From the NCBI GenBank assembly GCA_902490365.1, contig CABUDQ010000043.1, positions 1 through 18,874 on the forward strand: a stretch of 18,874 nucleotides of DNA, given 5' to 3'. Positions within the stretch are counted from its first letter, which is position 1, and every line of letters starts with the position of its first letter. The notes beneath the pieces are model-generated. The model did not search any database, was not told where the DNA came from, and saw only the letters and a list, made by a program, of their open reading frames with translations. Origin of the DNA: an uncultured Collinsella sp. Its GTDB lineage: Bacteria > Actinomycetota > Coriobacteriia > Coriobacteriales > Coriobacteriaceae. The position numbers and the translations under genes were made by a program. Positions 13,496 to 18,874 of the stretch are shown here, piece by piece.

Positions 13496-13526
13496 GAACG
13501 ACAGCAGCTCGTACCTGCTGTCGTTC
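13496..13526 (-). promoter_or_regulatory. 5'-UTR hairpin of the SIS gene
   Basis: A perfect 12-bp inverted repeat, GAACGACAGCAG (13496-13507) and CTGCTGTCGTTC (13515-13526), has a 7-nt loop. It lies at the very start of the predicted transcript and overlaps the proximal operator by 4 bp. It may stabilise the mRNA or be part of the repressor site; there is no T run, so it is not a terminator. Confidence 0.65.
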
Positions 13527-13545
13527 TATGTTGTTCTATTTATAG
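13523..13545. promoter_or_regulatory. Putative GntR operator O1 over the SIS gene promoter
   Basis: GTTCTATGTTGTTCTAT followed by TTATAG matches O2 at 13585-13607 in 21 of 23 positions. Each site contains GTTCTAT twice at 10-bp period. O1 covers the -10 box and start point of the SIS gene promoter, where a bound protein would block transcription. Confidence 0.72.
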
Positions 13546-13567
13546 CATGCGAGCTGTCGCAGGTGAA
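13539..13567 (-). promoter_or_regulatory. Promoter of the SIS gene
   Basis: On the minus strand, TTCACC (13562-13567) and TATAAA (13539-13544) form -35 and -10 boxes with a 17-bp spacer. The transcript would begin near 13532, with a ~65-nt leader that includes the hairpin at 13496-13526. Confidence 0.6.
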
Positions 13568-13584
13568 GTCATTTCAGCAAATTT

Positions 13585-13607
13585 GTTCTATGTTGTTCTA
13601 TCTATGG
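13585..13607. promoter_or_regulatory. Putative GntR operator O2 upstream of the SIS gene promoter
   Basis: The second copy of the 23-bp site, 62 bp from O1 and therefore close to six helical turns away on the same face. It lies upstream of the -35 box and 4 bp from the stop codon of the GntR gene. Two in-phase sites around a promoter suggest cooperative binding or looping. Confidence 0.72.
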
Positions 13608-13610
13608 ACG

Positions 13611-14366
13611 TTAGATGTCGAACACGTAGCGCGAGCCCACGATCTTTTGGCGCCCGAGCAGCAGGGGCCGCTCGTCCTCATCGGTAAAGTACGCCTCCAT
13701 ATAGAAGAGTGGCTCGCCGGCCGGCACCTCCAACAGCGGGGCCGCCTGAGCATCGGCAAGCGCAATCTCCACGGTACAGGGGTCGGACTTGAGCGGCGCG
13801 CGGCCCGAATGCTCGGCAACGAGCGCAAAGATCGAGTTATCGGCGAGGTCCTCGTCGGCAAGCGTCTGCAGGTAGGGATGGTCGGCCAGCACAAAGGCGT
13901 TGTTCTCGAGCATGACGGGGATGCCGTCGGCCGTGCGCACGCGCTCGACCACGATGAGCTCGCAGCCGGGCTCCACGCCAAAGAACGCCGCATCCTCGCG
14001 CGTCGCCGCGACCACCGTACGCGACACCAGACGCGCTCCGGCCACCATGTCGTTGGCGGCACAACCCTCAGTAAAGCTCTGGACGTCGCCTTTCTGGACA
14101 ATCTTGCGCTTGAGCTTGGGAGCGCACACAAAGGTGCCCCTCCCCTGCTGTCGGTTGAGATATCCCGCGCGCGACAGCTCCTCGATGGCGCGGCGCACGG
14201 TGATGCGTCCCACGCCGTAAGACTTCGCGAGCTCCATCTCGGAAGGAATGCGCGAGCCGGCCGCATACACGCCGCGCGCGATCTCGCCCTTCAGGTCGTC
14301 CATGACCTGCTGGTACAGCGGTACGGCGGATACGCCAGCGCGGTCGGTTTTATCGTCGGTTGCCAT
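13611..14366 (-). CDS. GntR family regulator with UTRA domain (HutC/FrlR type)
   Basis: A 251-residue repressor-type protein. Residues about 17-82 are the GntR winged helix (PLYQQVMDDLKGEIARG, SRIPSEMELAKSYGVGRITVRRAI, QQGRGTFV). Residues about 95-250 are a UTRA effector domain of the kind that binds sugar phosphates, ending LLGRQKIVGSRYVF. The ATG at 14366 has GGAG 7 nt upstream and lies 2 nt after the recQ stop codon, so the two are probably cotranscribed. Downstream is the FrlB-like SIS gene with twin operators, its likely target; the effector may be the phosphorylated substrate of that enzyme. Confidence 0.93.
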   Translation of the reverse strand: MATDDKTDRAGVSAVPLYQQVMDDLKGEIARGVYAAGSRIPSEMELAKSYGVGRITVRRAIEELSRAGYLNRQQGRGTFVCAPKLKRKIVQKGDVQSFTEGCAANDMVAGARLVSRTVVAATREDAAFFGVEPGCELIVVERVRTADGIPVMLENNAFVLADHPYLQTLADEDLADNSIFALVAEHSGRAPLKSDPCTVEIALADAQAAPLLEVPAGEPLFYMEAYFTDEDERPLLLGRQKIVGSRYVFDI

Positions 14367-14368
14367 CG

Positions 14369-16342
14369 TTACGCTCCATCCCGCGCATGCTCGGACTCAA
14401 ACTCTTCAATCGCCGCCATAAACTGCTCGCCAAAGGCATCGGCCTTTTTCTCGCCGATGCCGTTGACCTGAATCAGCTCGTCGCGCGTTTGCGGGCGCAG
14501 GCGGCACAGGCCGCGCAGGGCCTTGTCGGAAAAGACCATGTACGGCGCCATCTCGAGCTCGGTCGAGATCTCCTTGCGCAGGGTACGCAGGCGCTCGAAC
14601 AGCTCGGCATCGTCGCCCACGCGCGGGCGCTGATCCAGCTCGGCCTCCTCGCGCAGCAAATCCACCGCACGGCGAGCACGGGCCGAGGCCTTGCGCTTGG
14701 ACGCGCGACGCTTAACGGTAAAGGCAAACGCCTCGTCCTCGACCTCGCCGGCACGCGGGCCCAGGCCCACGACCGGGTACTGCCCCTGCGAGGTGACCAA
14801 ATAACCGCGGCCGCACAGCTGGCCGATGATGTCCTTGATGCGCCCGACCGATTCGCTCGACAGCTCACCATAGCCGCGACCCTCGTCCAGATGCATCTGG
14901 CGGATGCGCTCGGTGTTGCCGCCGTGGAGCACATCGGCGATGAGCGACTTGCCAAAGCGCATGGGGCGCGTGGCCACATAGCGCACGGCGGCGCGAGCCA
15001 TACCGGTGACGTCCTCGACCTCGAACTGCGTGAGGCAGTTGCTGCAGTTGCCGCAGCCCTCGGCGTCGTCCGTAGCAGCGCCGCCCACGGCCGCATGCTC
15101 GGCCGCGGCCTCGTCGCCAAAGTAGCGCAGCATATATTCGCGCAGGCAGCCGGTGGTATTGCAGTAGCCCTCCATCTGGCTGAGCAGGCGATATCGGTTC
15201 TGGAGCGCCCACGCGCGCTGCTCGTCGTCGAGCGTCTCGTCGGCCGCGTCGCCGCGGTCGATCAAAAAGCGGCGCATGCGAAAATCGTTGCCGTTCCACA
15301 GCAGGTGGCAGCTGGCCGGATCGCCATCGCGGCCGGCGCGGCCCGCCTCCTGATAGTAGGCCTCGATGCTCTCGGGCACGTTGTTATGGATGACGTAGCG
15401 CACGTTGGGCTTGTCGATACCCATGCCAAAGGCGTTGGTGGCGACCATCACCTGAATGTCGTCGTCGATAAAGGCACGCTGGCTCTGACGACGGGCGTCG
15501 TTGCCCATGCCGGCATGGTAGCGGCCCACGCGAATGCCGCTGGGACCCAACGCCTCAGCAAGCTCTCCTGCCAGCGCATCGACGGTCTTGCGGGTCGAGC
15601 AATACACGATGCCGCTCTCGCTCGAATGCGCAATCACATAGTCGCGCACCCACGCGGTCTTAGCCTTGTCGCCCATCTCCTCGCAGCCAAAGTAGAGGTT
15701 CTTGCGATCGAAGCCCGTCACCACCGTCGCCGGGTTTTGCAGGCCGAGCATCTGCTGAATGTCCGCACGCACGCGCTCAGTCGCTGTAGCGGTAAAGGCC
15801 GCCACGATGGGGCGCTGCGGCAGGGAATCGATGAACTCGCGAATCTGCAGGTAGGCGGGACGGAAATCCTGACCCCATTGGCTCACGCAGTGGGCCTCGT
15901 CAATGGCCACGAGCGGAACGCCGATGCCGCCTTCGGCCGCAGCTTCCTGCGCAAAGGCCAGAAAACGCGGCTCGAGCAGGCGCTCAGGTGCCACATACAT
16001 AAGCTGGTAGCGACCCTCGCGCGCCCGCTTGAGCACGGTATTTTGCTGAGCCGGCGTAAGGCTGGAGTTGAGATAGCTGGGGCGCGCGCCCGCCGCGAGC
16101 AGTGCGCGGGTCTGGTCCTCCATAAGCGACAGCAGCGGACTCACCACAAAGGTGATGCCGGGCAGCATGAGCGCAGGCACCTGGTAGCAAATGGACTTGC
16201 CGGCGCCCGTGGGCATAACGCCCAGCGCGTCGCGGCCGGCAAGGATCGCATCGACCATGCGGTCCTGCCCCGGGCGAAACGAGGTGTAGCCAAAATAGGC
16301 GCCGAGCGTGTCGAGCGCCATCTGCTGCATGCTATCGGTCAT
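14369..16342 (-). CDS. recQ: ATP-dependent DNA helicase RecQ
   Basis: A 657-residue 3'-5' helicase acting in recombination and stalled-fork repair. Helicase motifs are clear: PTGAGKS (Walker A, K49), DEAH (148-151) followed by CVSQWGQDFRPAY (the RecQ aromatic-rich loop), TATATER (184-190) and QEAGRAGRDG (motif VI). The RecQ zinc site is C399, C430, C433 and C436, with an extra acidic/alanine-rich insert between the first and second cysteines. A winged helix follows, and an HRDC domain lies at about 575-650 (LRTLRKEISTELEMAPYMVFSDKAL). The ATG at 16342 has AGGA upstream and a TATAAT -10 box (16374-16379). Its stop is 2 nt from the GntR start, an unusual operon partner. Confidence 0.97.
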   Translation of the reverse strand: MTDSMQQMALDTLGAYFGYTSFRPGQDRMVDAILAGRDALGVMPTGAGKSICYQVPALMLPGITFVVSPLLSLMEDQTRALLAAGARPSYLNSSLTPAQQNTVLKRAREGRYQLMYVAPERLLEPRFLAFAQEAAAEGGIGVPLVAIDEAHCVSQWGQDFRPAYLQIREFIDSLPQRPIVAAFTATATERVRADIQQMLGLQNPATVVTGFDRKNLYFGCEEMGDKAKTAWVRDYVIAHSSESGIVYCSTRKTVDALAGELAEALGPSGIRVGRYHAGMGNDARRQSQRAFIDDDIQVMVATNAFGMGIDKPNVRYVIHNNVPESIEAYYQEAGRAGRDGDPASCHLLWNGNDFRMRRFLIDRGDAADETLDDEQRAWALQNRYRLLSQMEGYCNTTGCLREYMLRYFGDEAAAEHAAVGGAATDDAEGCGNCSNCLTQFEVEDVTGMARAAVRYVATRPMRFGKSLIADVLHGGNTERIRQMHLDEGRGYGELSSESVGRIKDIIGQLCGRGYLVTSQGQYPVVGLGPRAGEVEDEAFAFTVKRRASKRKASARARRAVDLLREEAELDQRPRVGDDAELFERLRTLRKEISTELEMAPYMVFSDKALRGLCRLRPQTRDELIQVNGIGEKKADAFGEQFMAAIEEFESEHARDGA

Positions 16343-16373
16343 GGTTTCCTAACGTCCAAGTCATCTGCCGCCG

Positions 16374-16379
16374 ATTATA
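16374..16379 (-). promoter_or_regulatory. -10 box of recQ
   Basis: The minus strand reads a perfect TATAAT 31 nt upstream of the recQ ATG, giving a ~25-nt leader. The bases 17 bp further up (GGGCAC) are a poor -35 match. Confidence 0.55.
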
Positions 16380-16430
16380 CGCCGCCACGCGGACCGGTGC
16401 CCCACGGTTGCCGGCCACGCTCATTCTGCG

Positions 16431-16490
16431 GGTAGTCATTGGGGACGTTCTTGAATGGCCAGTCGTTTAAGAACGTCCCCAATGACTACC
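16431..16490. repeat. Perfect 22-bp inverted repeat with GGGGACGTTCTT tip
   Basis: The arms at 16431-16452 and 16469-16490 are perfectly complementary around a 16-nt loop; they contain GTCATTGGGGACGTTCTT. It lies between the second gntR gene and recQ, both on the minus strand. There is no T run on either side, so simple termination is unlikely. The GGGGAC core recalls the hairpins flanking hicAB but the rest differs. Confidence 0.88.
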
Positions 16491-16523
16491 ACGGCAACGC
16501 CGATGTTTTGGCGCAGACAGCGA

Positions 16524-16622
16524 AAGCCCGTCAGAGCGAGCAAGGTGCCTTGAAACAAGGCGGCATTGATCTTCTGATCATGCCGCCGAAGTTGAAAGGC
16601 AGATTGCCGCTCTGGCGGGCTT
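16524..16622. repeat. Long imperfect inverted repeat (about 48-nt arms)
   Basis: AAGCCCG.CAGAGCG, TGCCTT and GGCGGCAT.GATC on the left pair in order with GATCATGCCGCC, AAGGCA and CGCTCTG.CGGGCTT on the right, around a 4-nt tip (TTCT). The match is roughly 80-85% over 47-48 nt. It lies 34 bp from the previous repeat and 46 bp from the stop codon of the minus-strand GntR gene, so it would fold in that gene's mRNA 3' end. A small hairpin GCGGTTT-GGTA-AAACCGC (16641-16658) lies between. Together these account for most of 16343-16668, which has no gene. Confidence 0.72.
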
Positions 16623-16668
16623 GCAGCGTCGAGCCGTTACGCGGTTTGGTAAAACCGCGCAACTAGAG

Positions 16669-17388
16669 CTACATCACCATGACGTAACGGCTACCCACGT
16701 AGTACTGCTTACCCATCAGGACCGGCTCGCCATTGGGGCCGATAAAGCCGGCACGCAGGTTGAGCAGCGGATCGTGCGGGGCAATGCCCAGCTCGGTGGC
16801 CTGCTCGGCGTTGGCACGAACGGCCTCGACCGTACGGTAGCCAACCGAGACGATCGGTGTTCCGCCAACACGCTCGACCTCGGCAAAAATCGACTTGTCC
16901 TCAAGATCGGCCGTCAACAGCTCGCGGTATGCATCAAACGGCACAAAGATGTTTTCCTCAAAGATGGGCTCGCCGTCGGCCGTACGCACGCGCTTAATGT
17001 GCAGTAGCAGCGCGTCCTTCTGCAGGCCAAAGAACTCCATCTCGTTTTGACGTGCCGGCACAATCTGGCGATCGACCACGTGTGCACCCGCCTTCATGTC
17101 ATTGTCGGCACACAGCGCGGTAAACGTCTGCAGCGTCGAGGCGTGGAACTGGCGGTTGATGTGCGGCGTGGAGACAAAGGTGCCGCGGCCCTGCTGCTTA
17201 ACCAGGTAGCCATCGGAGCACAGCTCCTCAACGGCGCGACGCACCGTAATGCGGCTTACCTCGTACTGCTCGGCAAGCTCAAGCTCGGACGGGATACGCT
17301 CCTTGGGTGCATAAACACCTTTCTCGATCGCATCCTTGATTTCGTCGTAAATCTGCTGGTAAAGTGGTGCATTTTTGGGTGCGGGCAT
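16669..17388 (-). CDS. GntR family regulator with UTRA domain (second paralogue)
   Basis: A 239-residue protein clearly paralogous to the regulator at 13611-14366: both begin PLYQQ, share IPSE.ELA..Y.V.RITVRRA.EEL and QQGRGTFV, and end with VGSRYV. The winged helix is at about residues 8-73 and the UTRA domain at about 85-238. Its target is unknown; the upstream region 17389-17470 contains ATAAC half-sites (17417-17421, 17432-17436) and an opposed GTTAT (17449-17453), which could be autoregulatory. The ribosome binding site is weak (AAGAG). It is transcribed in the same direction as the YitT gene that lies upstream, 104 bp away. Confidence 0.93.
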   Translation of the reverse strand: MPAPKNAPLYQQIYDEIKDAIEKGVYAPKERIPSELELAEQYEVSRITVRRAVEELCSDGYLVKQQGRGTFVSTPHINRQFHASTLQTFTALCADNDMKAGAHVVDRQIVPARQNEMEFFGLQKDALLLHIKRVRTADGEPIFEENIFVPFDAYRELLTADLEDKSIFAEVERVGGTPIVSVGYRTVEAVRANAEQATELGIAPHDPLLNLRAGFIGPNGEPVLMGKQYYVGSRYVMVM

Positions 17389-17400
17389 ATCTGATCACTC

Positions 17401-17466
17401 TTATCAAAATAGCGAAATAACTAATACGTATATAACGTCTTTTTATATGTTATCTCAGTTTGATAA
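17401..17466. promoter_or_regulatory. AT-rich region with ATAAC half-sites before gntR 2
   Basis: Within an AT-rich patch, unusual for this GC-rich genome, ATAAC occurs at 17417-17421 and 17432-17436 (15-bp step) and in reverse as GTTAT at 17449-17453. An outer pair TTATCAAA (17401-17408) / TTTGATAA (17459-17466) encloses them all. This looks like an operator/promoter cluster for the GntR gene, unproven. Confidence 0.4.
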
Positions 17467-17492
17467 AACGATACACCACATACAGCAAATCC

Positions 17493-18500
17493 TTACTTGC
17501 CGTCGTCCTGCTGCAGACTGTCCTGCTCGCTGAGGCGCGCCTGCCTGCTGGCCATGCGCGCGGGCTTGTCGGGATCGGGTACGGCCGTGGGCATGGGCTC
17601 GTCGACATGACCGCCCCACCAGCCGCCCACGAAGTTGAGCGTGTGGAACACATTGATCACGGCGCCGGGATCAATATCGCACACCAGCTTGATAATGTCC
17701 TGACTCTCGTAGGTCGAGACAACGGCGTGCAGCAGATACATCTTTTCGCGGCTGTATCCGCCAATGACCTCGGCGCAGCTAATGCCATGCTGAAAATGGT
17801 CAACATAGGCTGTCATGACCTCGTCTGCCTTGCGTGTCGTGATCTGCAGCGTCACACGGTCGTAGCGTCGGTAGAAACTGTCGATGGTCTTGGTCGAAAT
17901 AAACTGGAACACGATGGAATACGCCGCATTGTCCCAGCCAAACATAAAGCCAAAGATCGCCAGGATAAAACAGTTAAAGCCAAAGATGACGCCCCAGATG
18001 GTCTTGCCCGTGTGGTTGGAAACCCACAGCGCGATAAAGTCGGTACCGCCGGTGGATGCGCCGGACTTAAGCGCAATGGCAGCGCCCAGACCCGAGACCA
18101 CGCCGCCAAAAATGATGAGCATGATCTTGTCGCCCAAAAACGGGGCGAAGTGAAAGATATTGAGAAACAGCGACGAAAGCACGACCTGCATCATCGAGAA
18201 GATGACGAAGCGCCTGCTGATGCCGCTCCAACACAGAAGCGCCACGGGGATGTTGAGCGCGAGCATGCCGAGCGAGATGTCGATATGAACGCCGCCCAGC
18301 GAGGTAACGCGATCGAGCAGGACCGCGACGCCGGTGAGACCGCTCGGAAGCAGGTCGGCGGGGCGAATGAACGCCTGGATCAGGAATGTCTGGAGAACGG
18401 CGGAAATTGTGACCGCCACAGCAGTGATGGCGCGGCGGACAATGGTAAGGCGGCCGAGCACGAGCACGCGGTCCGTGAGCTGATCGATGGCGTTCGCCAC
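17493..18500 (-). CDS. YitT family membrane protein with DUF2179 domain
   Basis: A 335-residue integral membrane protein. About five hydrophobic segments lie in residues 20-190, including AVAVTISAVLQTFLIQAF, the family's PSGLTGVAVLL loop, IMLIIFGGVVSGLGAAIAL with the conserved KSGASTGGTDFIA, and IFGFNCFILAIFGFMFG. A cytosolic DUF2179 domain follows at about 215-280 (RVTLQITTRKADEVMTAYVDHF, VIGGYSREKMYLLHAVV). A charged tail of about 50 residues ends the protein. The function is not established; the family is proposed to be transporters. The start is GTG at 18500, with AAAGGAG about 6 nt upstream. A TACAAT -10 box lies at 18546-18551. Confidence 0.93.
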   Translation of the reverse strand: MANAIDQLTDRVLVLGRLTIVRRAITAVAVTISAVLQTFLIQAFIRPADLLPSGLTGVAVLLDRVTSLGGVHIDISLGMLALNIPVALLCWSGISRRFVIFSMMQVVLSSLFLNIFHFAPFLGDKIMLIIFGGVVSGLGAAIALKSGASTGGTDFIALWVSNHTGKTIWGVIFGFNCFILAIFGFMFGWDNAAYSIVFQFISTKTIDSFYRRYDRVTLQITTRKADEVMTAYVDHFQHGISCAEVIGGYSREKMYLLHAVVSTYESQDIIKLVCDIDPGAVINVFHTLNFVGGWWGGHVDEPMPTAVPDPDKPARMASRQARLSEQDSLQQDDGK

Positions 18501-18545
18501 GTAGGCTCCTTTCGAAGGCAGATGTAGTTGTGGGGCATGTCGGCG

Positions 18546-18551
18546 ATTGTA
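18546..18551 (-). promoter_or_regulatory. Candidate -10 box of the YitT gene
   Basis: The minus strand reads TACAAT 45 nt upstream of the GTG start. A TTGAAG box is present 20 bp further up, longer than optimal spacing, so the promoter is probably weak or regulated. Confidence 0.45.
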
Positions 18552-18635
18552 GCATGGAGCGCGAAAGGGCGCTTCAATTCACCCGCTCTCGACAACCAAA
18601 ACGAGCCAGCAGCTCCCCAACCAAAGAGCCAAATT

Positions 18636-18758
18636 CTAAGTGAGTAGACTTTTCGCGATCTACCAAGCGCACTCAAAACAGCCACCTCTCCGACCTGCGG
18701 TTTTACTAAGGCAGATACGCTTTGTGCTCGGCATGTGCCAAAAAGTCTACTCACTTAG
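18636..18758. repeat. Third palindromic element with perfect 18-bp ends
   Basis: CTAAGTGAGTAGACTTTT (18636-18653) and its exact reverse complement (18741-18758) enclose 87 bp. The interior carries CCTGCGGTTTT (18694-18704), the same 11-mer found in the cores of the two large repeats at 383-560 and 12228-12406, though the arms are unrelated. The right arm contains the stop codon of the partial gene at the window edge. Confidence 0.82.
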
Positions 18759-18874
18759 TCCGAGTCGAAGCCAAACGGATCTAAATCGAAGCCAAAATGA
18801 GCCAATCCACCGCAAGAGAGGTGGCGCGCGCAGACGTGGTGTAAGAGCGTCCCGAGGTCCGTCGCTGCAAGTCC
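18755..18874 (-). CDS. 3' end of an unidentified gene, cut by the window edge
   Basis: Reading inward from the edge on the minus strand, the frame is open for 39 codons to a TAA at 18755-18757. The last residues, AHFGFDLDPFGFDSD, look like a genuine acidic/aromatic C-terminus rather than chance. There is too little to identify a family. The stop codon lies inside the right arm of the palindromic element, so the repeat abuts or has replaced the natural end of the gene. Confidence 0.5.
   Translation of the reverse strand, partial: GLAATDLGTLLHHVCARHLSCGGLAHFGFDLDPFGFDSD

Noticed and set aside
14360..16435. 691-codon plus-strand frame opposite recQ
   Set aside because: RecQ on the minus strand has every family motif; the antisense frame is repetitive in Ala, His, Leu and Val and has no recognisable fold.
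1..18874. CRISPR array or prophage
   Set aside because: No regularly spaced direct repeats with unique spacers and no phage structural or integrase genes were seen.

Overview
The window looks like chromosomal DNA of a high-GC Gram-positive gut actinobacterium of the Coriobacteriia, most likely Collinsella or a close relative. This is inferred from protein style and GC-rich codon use, strong AGGAGG-type ribosome binding sites, and the mixture of genes; no 16S or other marker gene is present to confirm it.

Layout, left to right. A tRNA-Val(GAC) gene with its own promoter and terminator (88-264) is followed by a ~178-bp palindromic repeat (383-560). Next comes a patch of poorly characterised genes (600-4332): a DUF559/Vsr-like protein (-), a DUF5710 zinc-cysteine protein (+), a small zinc-ribbon protein (-) and an HNH_2-type endonuclease (-). 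A broken C-terminal remnant of a secreted-type protein (4477-4707, -) is squeezed against the start of a large M16C (PreP-like) metallopeptidase gene (4701-7739, +). An IS200-type insertion sequence (about 7741-8470, -) sits directly behind the peptidase stop codon. A HicAB toxin-antitoxin pair (8652-9237, +) lies between two GGGGACAGG-type hairpins.

The rest is mostly core metabolism and regulation: 5-formyltetrahydrofolate cyclo-ligase (+), MetA homoserine acyltransferase (-, with the acetyl-CoA-type residue Glu111), an L-2-hydroxyacid dehydrogenase resembling L-HicDH (+), and a second copy of the palindromic repeat (about 12228-12406). A minus-strand group follows: recQ, a GntR/UTRA regulator starting 2 nt after recQ, and an FrlB-like SIS sugar-phosphate protein. 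The promoter of the SIS gene carries two near-identical 23-bp sites, the probable operators of that GntR protein. A second GntR/UTRA regulator, a YitT-family membrane protein, a third palindromic element and the 3' end of an unidentified gene close the window.

The most unusual content is non-coding: several families of long, near-perfect inverted repeats between genes, three of which lie at convergent gene junctions. The two large ones share two copies of an 11-mer (AAAACCGCAGG or a one-base variant) exactly 22 bp apart in the unpaired core, and the third element at the right end carries the same 11-mer. No CRISPR array, prophage or obvious new multi-gene system was found. The DUF559 / DUF5710 / zinc-ribbon / HNH patch next to the tRNA is the best candidate for an undescribed accessory or defence locus.
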